A stretch of 31,589 nt of DNA. It comes from CAYVUB01 sp964454675. Lineage in GTDB: Bacteria > Bacteroidota > Bacteroidia > Flavobacteriales > Flavobacteriaceae. Of this stretch, positions 23,480 to 31,377 are shown in pieces. The DNA is taken from positions 1 to 31,589 of the forward strand of contig CAYVUB010000030.1 in NCBI GenBank assembly GCA_964454675.1, read 5' to 3'. The position numbers were made by a program, and so were the translations under genes. Under the pieces are notes generated by a model. That model saw only the letters and a program-made list of their open reading frames with translations. It had not been told where the DNA came from and did no database searches. Numbering within the stretch: the stretch's first letter is position 1; each line of letters opens with the position of its first letter.

Positions 23480-25042
23480 ATGACCATCAAAAGAAGCCTA
23501 TACCTTATTGCTACAGCCGTAATTTTATTACTTTGGAGTTCATGCCGAAAAGATTTTGATTTTGAACCAAGCACAGGCGAACTCAGGTTTTCAAAAGATA
23601 CCGTATATCTCGATACCGTTTTTACAAACATTGGCTCAAGCACTTACAACTTAAAAGTGTATAACCGAAGCAATAAAGATATTGTGATACCAACCGTACG
23701 TTTAGGTCAGGGCGAAGCTTCCCGCTACCGTTTAAATGTTGACGGTCTTGCCGGAAAAGAATTTCAAAATGTAGAATTGCTTGCCAAAGACAGCATGTAC
23801 ATTTTTATAGAAACCACGTTTGATATTCAAAGCGTGGTAACTGCCGATAACCAGTTTTTATATACCGATATGATAGAATTTGACAGTGGCAGCAACTATC
23901 AAAAAGTAGAGCTGGTAACCTTGGTAAAAGATGCCGTATTTATTTATCCCAACCGTGATGCCAACGGCGTTATTGAAACCTTAACCTTTGATGTGGATGG
24001 TGATGGCGTTGACGACCAGACCAATGTGCAAGGCAGATTTCTGGAAGACAGCGAGCTTACCTTTACCAACCAAAAACCCTATGTTATTTACGGTTATGCT
24101 GCCGTTGGTGCCAATAAAACCTTAACTGTTGAAGCCGGTGCGCGTGTGCATTTTCATGCAAATTCGGGGTTGATTGTAACCGGTAACGGTTCATTAAAAG
24201 TTAACGGGCAACTTAGCACCAATCAGGATATTCTTGAAAACGAAGTGATTTTTGAAGGCGACCGGCTGGAACCGCTTTATGAAAATATTCCCGGACAATG
24301 GGGTACCATCTGGCTTTACAACAATAGTGTCGAAAATGAAATTCATTACGCCACCATCAAAAACGGTATTGTAGGTGTACTGGTTGAAGGCAATCAAAAT
24401 GCACCGGTTGACAAACTAACCATTACCAACTCAAAAATTTACAATTCGAGCAATTTTGGGATTTTAGGACGTGCGACATCCATTCATGCAGAAAACGTGG
24501 TGTTTAACAGAGCCGGACAATCATCATTTGCAGGAACCTATGGCGGTAAATACAACTTTACACATTGCACCATAGCCAATTACTGGACTAACAGCTCACG
24601 GCAGTTTCCTGCGTTATTACTCAATAATTTTATTGTTGACGAAAATGAAAATGTGTTTACCAACGACCTGACAGAAGCCAATTTTAACAATTGTATTATT
24701 TATGGCAATGACAATCCGGAAGTGATATTGGACGAACAATCCGGAAGTGATTTCAATTTTAAATTTACCAATTGCCTGATACGTTTTCAAAATACCAATA
24801 ACCATTTTACGGGCGCAAACTATAATTTTAACGACAGCAGCTTGTATGAAAACTGTATTTTCAATCAAAATCCCGACTTTTTAAATACTGTTAGCAATAA
24901 GCTTATTATCGGGGATGATTCTGCGGCAAAGGGAATTGGCAATAACACTTATGCATTACAAATACCTTTTGATATTTTAAATGTAAGCCGAACGTCTTCG
25001 CCGGATTCGGGTGCGTATCAGCATATTATTTTTGAAGATTGA
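23480..25042 (+). CDS. Right-handed parallel beta-helix lipoprotein
   Basis: The protein has 520 residues. Lipobox LLWSSC gives lipidated Cys22, followed by RKDFDFE, an acidic stretch similar to the export signals that send Bacteroidota lipoproteins to the cell surface. Residues about 30-155 form a beta-sandwich-like region (LRFSKDTVYLDTVFTNIGSS). A DVDGDGVDDQ loop near 172 looks like a calcium site. Residues about 215-490 show repeated short strands with Asn ladders (ITNSKIYNSSNFGILGR, FTHCTIANYW, FNNCIIYGND, FTNCLIRFQN, YENCIFNQNP), typical of a parallel beta-helix. Such folds bind or cleave polysaccharides, but I see no catalytic triad. It is the last gene of the cluster and is followed by a bidirectional terminator. 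Confidence 0.85.
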   Translation: MTIKRSLYLIATAVILLLWSSCRKDFDFEPSTGELRFSKDTVYLDTVFTNIGSSTYNLKVYNRSNKDIVIPTVRLGQGEASRYRLNVDGLAGKEFQNVELLAKDSMYIFIETTFDIQSVVTADNQFLYTDMIEFDSGSNYQKVELVTLVKDAVFIYPNRDANGVIETLTFDVDGDGVDDQTNVQGRFLEDSELTFTNQKPYVIYGYAAVGANKTLTVEAGARVHFHANSGLIVTGNGSLKVNGQLSTNQDILENEVIFEGDRLEPLYENIPGQWGTIWLYNNSVENEIHYATIKNGIVGVLVEGNQNAPVDKLTITNSKIYNSSNFGILGRATSIHAENVVFNRAGQSSFAGTYGGKYNFTHCTIANYWTNSSRQFPALLLNNFIVDENENVFTNDLTEANFNNCIIYGNDNPEVILDEQSGSDFNFKFTNCLIRFQNTNNHFTGANYNFNDSSLYENCIFNQNPDFLNTVSNKLIIGDDSAAKGIGNNTYALQIPFDILNVSRTSSPDSGAYQHIIFED

Positions 25043-25106
25043 GTAATCTTACCAATGGAAAAACTTGTGCTGTCATAGTGCAATCGTGTGACAACGGGGT
25101 CATTTA

Positions 25107-25133
25107 AAAAGACATCTAAAGCAGATGTCTTTT
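25107..25133. terminator. Bidirectional terminator between the beta-helix and DUF3667 genes
   Basis: AAAAGACATCT (25107-25117) pairs with AGATGTCTTTT (25123-25133) around AAAGC, and serves both converging genes. Confidence 0.88.
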
Positions 25134-25155
25134 CTAATGTCTAATTTTGAATTGG

Positions 25156-26154
25156 TTATGATAAGAAGAAAAGTAGTATCCCGTAAATAATTATTCCTAT
25201 AACAAAAAACGCATAGTTTATGAAAAGTAAAAACAGGCCTCTAAACAAGGTGTTTGTCCTGGAATACCCATATACTTTTCTATGAGCTTTAAAGAAATAA
25301 ATAAACATCCATAGAAATATTATAAAAGCTATTATACCGAATACTATATCAAAAAACCAATTTTGCAATATCGATATGTATGATAATGGTTCAAAAACGG
25401 ATGTTATAAAAAAGAAACCTATTAGCATAAAGGAAAAATAATGTAAGGTAAATATACCGTGGTCAAAGAAATACCATTTTTTCTTACTGTGAAACAGCCA
25501 CATACAAAAAGCAAAAACAGGCATATAGAGGAACAAGAACGTCTGAAAGTTTGACTTAAACGAATCTACCAGTTTTACCCAAAAATCTTTTTCAGAATAT
25601 TTTTCAGTGCTTCCGGCCAATTTTCTGTTTACCGCTTTTGCAATTCCTTTATCTCTTTCATATTCGGGCAAGCTTAATTGTATAGAATCATAGTCTTTTA
25701 GATTAACTGTTTTTCTTACTTCTTTTTTATCCAAGGTATTCAATAAGCTGTCATTAAATTCTTGGGGCGGCGTTATTTTAATACCGCCATAATTAACAGT
25801 TTTACCGTTTTTAACAACGTCATTGTCATTATACATAAATTTTGACACAAGTCCTCCTGCAAAAAACACGAAAAAACTGACAAAAATATATAGCTTAACA
25901 GGTGCTACGTATTTTTTACGTTTTCCATCAAGATAGTCTTTAGTAAGAACTCCGGGTTTGAAAAGAAGGTTTTTAAGTGTTTTCCAGAAACTTCCGTCAT
26001 AGTGTACCAGATCCTCAACAAAGTGCGTAAACAAATAATGAAATGACTGGCGGGTTTCTGTATTTTCCTGTCCGCATTTAGGGCAATAATGTTCTTCTAC
26101 CGTATTACCACAATTTTGGCAGCTTTTATCTTCTCTTAATTTGTGATGGCTCAT
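25156..26154 (-). CDS. DUF3667 membrane protein with N-terminal zinc ribbon
   Basis: This 332-residue protein opens with a zinc-ribbon (CQNCG near 14 and CPKCGQ near 29). The segment FHYLFTHFVEDLVHYDGSFWKTL, then LLFKPGVLTKDYLDGKRKKYVAPVKLYIFV, marks DUF3667, a Bacteroidota family of unknown function. Four or five membrane helices follow (near 95, 210, 235, 265 and 305). The loop at about 115-190 is charged. The ribbon should face the cytoplasm. It converges on the beta-helix gene, lies downstream of glyA on the same strand, and is separated from glyA by a REP-like palindrome. Confidence 0.88.
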   Translation of the reverse strand: MSHHKLREDKSCQNCGNTVEEHYCPKCGQENTETRQSFHYLFTHFVEDLVHYDGSFWKTLKNLLFKPGVLTKDYLDGKRKKYVAPVKLYIFVSFFVFFAGGLVSKFMYNDNDVVKNGKTVNYGGIKITPPQEFNDSLLNTLDKKEVRKTVNLKDYDSIQLSLPEYERDKGIAKAVNRKLAGSTEKYSEKDFWVKLVDSFKSNFQTFLFLYMPVFAFCMWLFHSKKKWYFFDHGIFTLHYFSFMLIGFFFITSVFEPLSYISILQNWFFDIVFGIIAFIIFLWMFIYFFKAHRKVYGYSRTNTLFRGLFLLFINYAFFVIGIIIYGILLFFLS

Positions 26155-26270
26155 TATTTTTTAGTTTCTGGTTTAAAAATGAATTTGTATAAATCTGTGC
26201 TCTCTCTTATATAAAACCCTTGAGCTAATCTGTACCATCACAAAAAAACGGTCTCAAAAATCATAAATTT

Positions 26271-26297
26271 TGTCATTCTGAATTTATTTCAGAATCT
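26271..26297. repeat. TGTCATTCTGAA...ATCT palindrome after glyA
   Basis: ATTCTGAA (26275-26282) and TTCAGAAT (26288-26295) form perfect eight-base arms around TTTAT, framed by TGTC on the left and CT on the right. It lies 11 bases past the glyA stop and might protect the 3' end of that transcript; it has no T-run. Confidence 0.7.
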
Positions 26298-26307
26298 TAC
26301 GACGTAG

Positions 26308-27579
26308 TTACACAAACAACGGCTTACCGCTCATCATCCCGTTTACTTTATCACCAATGGCTTCCAGTTTTGCTTCATTGGTGTAGTTCATTAAAACTTC
26401 ATCAATAAGCCCTACAATAGTATCCATATCCTGTTCTTTTAGCCCACGAGTGGTTACTGCCGGTGTTCCTACACGTATCCCGGAAGTTACAAACGGGCTT
26501 TTATCATCAAACGGCACCATGTTTTTATTTACCGTGATTTCTGCTTTTACAAGCGCTTGCTCGGCATCTTTACCGGTAATGTTTTTGTTACGCAAATCTA
26601 TCAACATCATGTGGTTGTCTGTTCCTCCCGAGATGATATTGTAACCTTTGCTTACAAATGCTTTTGCCATAGCGGCAGCATTGTTTTTTACCTGCAGCAT
26701 ATAATGTAAAAACTCATCGGTCAAAGCTTCGCCAAAGGCTATTGCTTTTGCCGCTATAATATGTTCCAACGGACCGCCTTGATTACCAGGAAACACACCC
26801 GAATCCAGTAATGACGACATCATACGCAGTTCGCCTTTTGGGGTTTTAAGTCCGTAAGGGTTTTCAAAATCTTCACCCATCAATATCATACCGCCGCGAG
26901 GGCCACGCAGGGTTTTGTGAGTTGTGGTGGTTACTATATGGCAATGCGGCATTGGGTCGTTTAAAATACCTTTGGCAATTAATCCTGCGGGATGCGAAAT
27001 ATCGGCCATTAAAACAGCACCAACGCTATCGGCAACCTGACGGAAGGTTTTAAAGTCCATATCACGCGAATATGCCGATGCGCCTGCAATAATCATTTTA
27101 GGGCGTTCTTTTTTTGCGGTAGCTTCCAGTTGGTTATAATCTATACGCCCGGTAGCTTTGTCAACACCATAAAATACGGGATTGTACAATTTCCCGGAAA
27201 AGTTTACCGGTGAACCATGTGTTAAATGTCCGCCATGCGACAAATCGAATCCTAAAACTTTATCGCCGGGATTCAAACACATTGAATATACCGCTGTATT
27301 TGCCTGACTTCCGGAATGTGGCTGTACATTGGCATAAGCCGCACCAAACAGGGTTTTGGCTCTGTCAATGGCTATTTGCTCTACTTCGTCAACCACTTCA
27401 CAACCGCCGTAATAGCGTCTTCCGGGATAGCCTTCGGCATATTTGTTGGTAAGTACAGAACCTGCAGCTTCCATAACCTGGTCACTTACAAAATTCTCTG
27501 AAGCAATAAGTTCTAATCCGTGTAATTGCCGTTCTTTTTCGGCATCAATCAATTCAAAAATCTGGTGGTCGCGTTGCAT
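26308..27579 (-). CDS. glyA: Serine hydroxymethyltransferase
   Basis: GlyA interconverts serine and tetrahydrofolate with glycine and 5,10-methylene-THF, feeding one-carbon metabolism. The 423 residues match the usual length. Family motifs are LELIASENFVS near 22-32, NKYAEGYPGRRYYGGCE near 45-61, the PLP contacts SGSQAN near 89-94 and ADISHPAGL near 192, and the cofactor Lys222 in TTTTHKTLRGPRGG. The ATG at 27579 starts directly before the conserved DHQIFELIDAEKERQ. Its upstream region holds three palindromic elements that may form part of a long leader. Confidence 0.97.
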   Translation of the reverse strand: MQRDHQIFELIDAEKERQLHGLELIASENFVSDQVMEAAGSVLTNKYAEGYPGRRYYGGCEVVDEVEQIAIDRAKTLFGAAYANVQPHSGSQANTAVYSMCLNPGDKVLGFDLSHGGHLTHGSPVNFSGKLYNPVFYGVDKATGRIDYNQLEATAKKERPKMIIAGASAYSRDMDFKTFRQVADSVGAVLMADISHPAGLIAKGILNDPMPHCHIVTTTTHKTLRGPRGGMILMGEDFENPYGLKTPKGELRMMSSLLDSGVFPGNQGGPLEHIIAAKAIAFGEALTDEFLHYMLQVKNNAAAMAKAFVSKGYNIISGGTDNHMMLIDLRNKNITGKDAEQALVKAEITVNKNMVPFDDKSPFVTSGIRVGTPAVTTRGLKEQDMDTIVGLIDEVLMNYTNEAKLEAIGDKVNGMMSGKPLFV

Positions 27580-27596
27580 AATATTATATTTTTTTC

Positions 27597-27710
27597 ATTC
27601 CCACGAAGGTGGGAATCTTTTGTTTGTCCTTCCCGCCTTTCGACTATCGTTCAAGATAGACTACGGTGGAATCTATTGGTTATTTTTTATCCTACCGAAT
27701 TTGTCGGGAT
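27597..27710. repeat. Three consecutive palindromic elements upstream of glyA
   Basis: ATTCCCAC, GAAG, GTGGGAAT at 27597-27616 is a pairing variant of the hisS-leader palindrome. A looser fold, from about 27630 to 27673 and ending GGAATCT, follows. ATCCTACCGAATTTGTCGGG plus AT at 27689-27710 is a diverged relative of the perfect palindrome at 9446-9465. The 337-base gap 27580-27916 contains nothing else beyond promoter boxes. Confidence 0.65.
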
Positions 27711-27744
27711 AACCGGAATTTGGTAATTAGTTTTAAAAATTTTT

Positions 27745-27752
27745 CAAAAATA
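27745..27752 (-). promoter_or_regulatory. Candidate -7 box of glyA
   Basis: Reading leftward the box is TATTTTTG (TAnnTTTG); a TTTG occurs upstream but at 23 bases. If used, the glyA leader would be about 158 bases and include all three palindromes. Confidence 0.35.
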
Positions 27753-27874
27753 CTAAATCCATTAGTTATACACATCAAAAAAGCTGTTTTTCATTCCATA
27801 GAATAAAACCATTTTAAACAAACAAAAAGCACTATTTTTTTGCTTTTTTTAAGAATTAGAAGAAAAAAATTATG

Positions 27875-27882
27875 TAGGTTTG
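27875..27882 (+). promoter_or_regulatory. Candidate -7 box of fahA
   Basis: TAGGTTTG matches TAnnTTTG, with a predicted leader of about 28 bases. No clear -33 TTG is seen. Confidence 0.45.
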
Positions 27883-27916
27883 AAACAATTATACAAACCA
27901 ATTAACCAAAAGAAAT

Positions 27917-29209
27917 ATGCCACTATCCGCCAATAATCCTAATAAAACATCTTGGTTACACGTTGGGAAAAATTCAGATTTTCCTATACAGAACATTCCG
28001 TTTGGTGTGTTTTTAACCCGTGACGATATTATCACCATCGGTACCCGTATAGGCGACACCGCAATTGACCTTGGTGCTTTGCATCAATTAGGATATTTTG
28101 ATGGTATTCCGCTTACCGATGATATTTTTCTTCAAGACAGTTTGAATGATTTTATTGCAGATGGCAGAAAAACCTGGCGTGCTGTAAGAGACCGTATTTC
28201 TGAAATTTTTGACAGTAACAATACCACATTAAAACACAACACCAAGCATAAAGAAATTGTTTTGTTCCGTTTGGACGAGATTGAAATGCAATTACCGGTT
28301 CATATTGGCGATTATACAGACTTTTATTCAAGCCTTGAGCATGCCACTAATGTTGGCACCATGTTTCGTGATCCAAATAACGCTTTGTTACCAAACTGGC
28401 TGCACATTCCGGTAGGGTATCACGGGCGCAGTTCGTCAATAATTCCGTCGGGAATTCCTGTACACAGACCACAAGGTCAAACGTTGCCCGATGGTAAGAA
28501 TGAACCGGTTTTTGGTCCGTCAAAATTGATTGATTTTGAATTGGAAATGGCATTTATCACAACAAATGCCAATGATTTAGGTGAGCCAATTCCTGTTAAT
28601 GAAGCCGAAGAATATATTTTCGGATTGGTGGTATTCAATGACTGGTCTGCCCGGGATATTCAAAAATGGGAATATGTACCGCTCGGACCGTTTTTATCAA
28701 AAAACTTTGCCTCGTCAATTTCTCCCTGGATAGTTACTCTTGATGCTTTAGAACCTTTTAGAGTGGAAAGCCCGAAACCTATAAAACCACAACTGCCCTA
28801 TTTGCAATATCAAGGCAAAAAAAGTTTTGACATTAATCTTGAAGTTGCAATACGTCCAAAAAATGCCAAAGAAACTGTTGTAAGCCGTTCAAACTTTAAG
28901 TATATGTACTGGAATATGTCACAACAGCTGGCACACCATACCATAAACGGCTGTCCTGTAAATTCGGGCGATATGATGGGAAGCGGCACCATTTCGGGAC
29001 CAGCACCCGATTCGTATGGTTCTATGCTGGAATTGACTTGGAAAGGCGAAAAACCTATCACAATGAAAGACGGCACAGAACGTAAATTTATCAATGACTA
29101 CGATACCGTTATTATGCGCGGCCATTGTGAAAAAGACGGTACACGAATTGGCTTTGGTGAAGTATCCACACAGCTGCTCCCTGTATTTAAACCGAAAAAA
29201 AAGAAATAG
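27917..29209 (+). CDS. fahA: Fumarylacetoacetase
   Basis: FAH cleaves fumarylacetoacetate to fumarate and acetoacetate, the last step of tyrosine/homogentisate breakdown. At 430 residues it is the full two-domain enzyme: an N-terminal SH3-like domain (about 1-120, with NIPFGVFL), then the catalytic FAH fold with GYHGRSSSI near 170, metal ligands in LIDFELEMAF near 210 and VVFNDWSARDIQKWEYVPLG near 245, and the LSKNFASSISPW segment. The tail KPKKKK is basic. Other pathway genes (hppD, hmgA) are not in the window, so it is a stand-alone gene here. Confidence 0.95.
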   Translation: MPLSANNPNKTSWLHVGKNSDFPIQNIPFGVFLTRDDIITIGTRIGDTAIDLGALHQLGYFDGIPLTDDIFLQDSLNDFIADGRKTWRAVRDRISEIFDSNNTTLKHNTKHKEIVLFRLDEIEMQLPVHIGDYTDFYSSLEHATNVGTMFRDPNNALLPNWLHIPVGYHGRSSSIIPSGIPVHRPQGQTLPDGKNEPVFGPSKLIDFELEMAFITTNANDLGEPIPVNEAEEYIFGLVVFNDWSARDIQKWEYVPLGPFLSKNFASSISPWIVTLDALEPFRVESPKPIKPQLPYLQYQGKKSFDINLEVAIRPKNAKETVVSRSNFKYMYWNMSQQLAHHTINGCPVNSGDMMGSGTISGPAPDSYGSMLELTWKGEKPITMKDGTERKFINDYDTVIMRGHCEKDGTRIGFGEVSTQLLPVFKPKKKK

Positions 29210-29217
29210 TTTAAGTG

Positions 29218-29325
29218 GGAAGTTAGAAGTTAGAAGTTGGAAGCCTGAAGTTTAATTGCTTACTTCATTAGAAATTTTTGTATGTATTGAATTGTAATAT
29301 CTCCATCTTCTAACTTCCAACTTCC
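29218..29325. repeat. Inverted repeat of GGAAGTTAGAAG type
   Basis: GGAAGTTAGAAG at 29218-29229, within a short tandem GAAGTT array to about 29243, has a perfect reverse complement, CTTCTAACTTCC, at 29307-29318 within a similar array to 29325. The arms are about 78 bases apart. It lies between fahA and the next gene and may act as a weak fold-back; no function is evident. Confidence 0.6.
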
Positions 29326-29333
29326 TGCTTTTT

Positions 29334-29341
29334 TAAATTTG
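29334..29341 (+). promoter_or_regulatory. Candidate -7 box of the lipoprotein gene at 29389
   Basis: TAAATTTG matches TAnnTTTG, about 48 bases before the ATG. The -33 element is not convincing. Confidence 0.4.
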
Positions 29342-29388
29342 GCACACAAATTGGGTTTCACAAAATATAATGATTAAATCCGCAGCTT

Positions 29389-30570
29389 ATGAAACGATTA
29401 TTACTCCTAACAGTCCTTCTTTCATTACTCATATCTTGTAGCGGAAGAAAGCAAATTGAAAAAGCATTAAACAGCGGCAACTATGACCTTGCCATTACCG
29501 ATGCTTTGAGAAAACTGGAACGCAACAAAGACAATAAGCGTAAGCAAGACTTTGTTATCCTGTTGAAAGATGCGTATTACAAAGCGGTTGACCGTGATTT
29601 AAATACCATCAATCACCTGAAAAAAGACAATAATCCTGAAAACTACAAAACCATCTACGAGATGTATATGAATTTGAATGCCCGTCAGGAAGCTATAAAA
29701 CCAGTATTGCCGTTGCGTGTCAATAATCAAACTATCACCTTTGATTTTAATGATTACTCAAATGACATTATCACTGCAAAAAGCAACGTATCATCATATT
29801 TTTATGACAAAGGTACAAACCTGCTTAGCAGCAATGATAAATATACCATAAGACAAGCGTATAGCGCTTTTAGTTATATTGAAAAAATCAATCCTAACTA
29901 CCGTAACGTAAAACAGCTGCTTAATGAGGCTTATGAAAAAGGTACGATATACGTTTTAGTAAGTATTCATAATGAAACCAATCAAATAATACCAAGACGT
30001 TTGGAAGATGAATTGCTCAACTTTGATACGTATGGCTTGGATAAATTTTGGATTGAATACCATGCAATTGCAGACCATACTATTGAATATGACTATGCTA
30101 TGGAATTACAGTTAAAACGTATCAACATATCACCTGAGCGTATTAATGAACGTCAGCTGCTAAGGGAAAAAAGCATTAAAGACGGCTGGCAATATGCATT
30201 GGACAGCAACGGAAATGTAAAAAAAGACAGTTTGGGCAACGACATCAAAGTGGATAAAATTGTCAATGTCAAAGCTCGCTTTAATGAGTTTATACAAACA
30301 AAATCAACACAGATTGTTTCTGATGTGGTGTATATCGATTTAACATCCAACAAGCTTCTTGACAGGTTTACCATTGACAGCGGATTTGTATTTGAAAACA
30401 TGTTTGCCACCTATAAAGGCGACAAACGAGCTTTGAACCGTGAAGATCTCGATTTGCTTAAAAACCGCCGGACACCGTTTCCTTCAAACGAACAAATGGT
30501 GTTTGACACAGGTGAAGACCTGAAACTCAAGCTCAAGAATATTATCAGTTCGTATAAAATACGAACTTAA
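29389..30570 (+). CDS. Helical-repeat lipoprotein of unknown function
   Basis: The protein has 393 residues. Lipobox LLISC gives lipidated Cys17. The first half has TPR-like helical pairs (KQIEKALNSGNYDLAITDAL near 22-41, a further pair near 70-100, and YTIRQAYSAFSYIEKINPNY near 155). The second half (about 185-390) is a mixed region starting IYVLVSIHNETNQIIPRRLE, with charged stretches. I do not recognise a named family. Such proteins often sit on the inner face of the outer membrane or on the cell surface in Bacteroidota. It is monocistronic and ends just before a bidirectional terminator. Confidence 0.75.
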   Translation: MKRLLLLTVLLSLLISCSGRKQIEKALNSGNYDLAITDALRKLERNKDNKRKQDFVILLKDAYYKAVDRDLNTINHLKKDNNPENYKTIYEMYMNLNARQEAIKPVLPLRVNNQTITFDFNDYSNDIITAKSNVSSYFYDKGTNLLSSNDKYTIRQAYSAFSYIEKINPNYRNVKQLLNEAYEKGTIYVLVSIHNETNQIIPRRLEDELLNFDTYGLDKFWIEYHAIADHTIEYDYAMELQLKRINISPERINERQLLREKSIKDGWQYALDSNGNVKKDSLGNDIKVDKIVNVKARFNEFIQTKSTQIVSDVVYIDLTSNKLLDRFTIDSGFVFENMFATYKGDKRALNREDLDLLKNRRTPFPSNEQMVFDTGEDLKLKLKNIISSYKIRT

Positions 30571-30573
30571 ATG

Positions 30574-30606
30574 AAAAACTCCCAATGTTGATATTGGGAG
30601 TTTTTT
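30574..30606. terminator. Bidirectional terminator between the lipoprotein gene and the antitoxin
   Basis: AAAAACTCCCAAT (30574-30586) pairs with ATTGGGAGTTTTT (from 30593), with six T at 30601-30606. The A-run on the left lets it serve the minus-strand toxin-antitoxin operon too. Confidence 0.9.
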
Positions 30607-30641
30607 GTGGTTAATTTAAGTGTCATTTTAACTTAAAACTA

Positions 30642-30944
30642 CTATTGTATTATCAATTTAATTTTTCGTCCAAGTCCAAATTCGATAAGTTTATACAATG
30701 TTGAAAGTTGAATATCGCTGTGTCCGTTTTCAATTCTTGAAATAAAACTTTTTTTTGCACCAATTTTGTGCGCAAGCTGTTCTTGAGTCAGGTTTGCTAA
30801 TTTTCGCTCTTCTTTGATGAGTTCTCCTATCGCAAAGGATTTTGCTTTTATTTCAAAATCTGTACGTGATTCAGAGCCATTTTTGCCATATCTTTTGTCA
30901 AGATGGTCTGCAAATGTTTTGATATTTTTATTTTTTGTTTCCAT
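30642..30944 (-). CDS. HigA-like antitoxin, XRE-family HTH
   Basis: This protein of about 100 residues has a C-terminal Cro/C1-type helix-turn-helix (KLANLTQEQLAHKIGAKKSF, then ISRIENGHSDIQLSTLYKLI). The N-terminal part (KTFADHLDKRYGKNGSESRT) is the usual antitoxin extension of HigA-like proteins. The start is uncertain: ATG 30944 (METKNKN) gives the usual length, while ATG 30965 is in frame and adds seven residues. It would neutralise the upstream toxin and repress their shared promoter. The order, toxin first then antitoxin with overlapping ends, is the HigBA arrangement. Confidence 0.85.
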   Translation of the reverse strand: METKNKNIKTFADHLDKRYGKNGSESRTDFEIKAKSFAIGELIKEERKLANLTQEQLAHKIGAKKSFISRIENGHSDIQLSTLYKLIEFGLGRKIKLIIQ

Positions 30945-31299
30945 TTTTAGCGATTTTTTGTTCATTAAAATAGTCCTTCATTAGTATCTCTGCCCTTTGT
31001 AATTCCTTTGTTGGTGCTTTTTGAGTTTTCTTTTGGAAACCGTTAAATAACACAACTAAATTTCCTCTGTCAAAACAGCAAAATATTCTGTAAATATTAC
31101 TTTCATATTCTACTCGAATTTCATAAAGACCTTTGACACCTTCAATACTTTTAAAAAACTTGGTGGGAATACGTTCAAGAATCGTAATCATATAAAGCAC
31201 TTCATCAATTTTACCTTTCACTTTTTCTGAAAGAGTTTCAAAAAAGTCTTCAAAATAATCTTTATAAAATACAATTTCCCTGATTGTATTCATTTTCAA
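30928..31299 (-). CDS. HigB-like toxin (RelE/Gp49 superfamily)
   Basis: This 123-residue protein of the phage-derived Gp49-like/HigB family of ribosome-dependent mRNA interferases has core segments PTKFFKSIEGVKGLYEIRVE, YRIFCCFDRGNLVVLFNGFQ and KKTQKAPTKELQRAE, the last being the family's catalytic and RNA-contact region. The ATG at 31299 may be replaced by a second Met two codons later. Its end overlaps the antitoxin start, so the two are co-translated. The leader upstream is AT-rich without a clear promoter box. Confidence 0.87.
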   Translation of the reverse strand: MKMNTIREIVFYKDYFEDFFETLSEKVKGKIDEVLYMITILERIPTKFFKSIEGVKGLYEIRVEYESNIYRIFCCFDRGNLVVLFNGFQKKTQKAPTKELQRAEILMKDYFNEQKIAKNGNKK

Positions 31300-31377
31300 A
31301 AGTTAACTAATAATGGAACAAATTTAAAAATAAAATTTAGATAAAACGTGTTTTAAACGATAAAAAAATAAAAATAT

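Noticed and set aside
27597..27710. Riboswitch in the glyA leader
   Set aside because: The folds are explained by palindromic repeats that also occur elsewhere; no known riboswitch core is recognisable.
27443..27726. Open frames upstream of glyA on the plus strand
   Set aside because: They are antisense to the glyA start and translate REP-like palindromes (the peptide SFPRRWESF is typical of such repeats).
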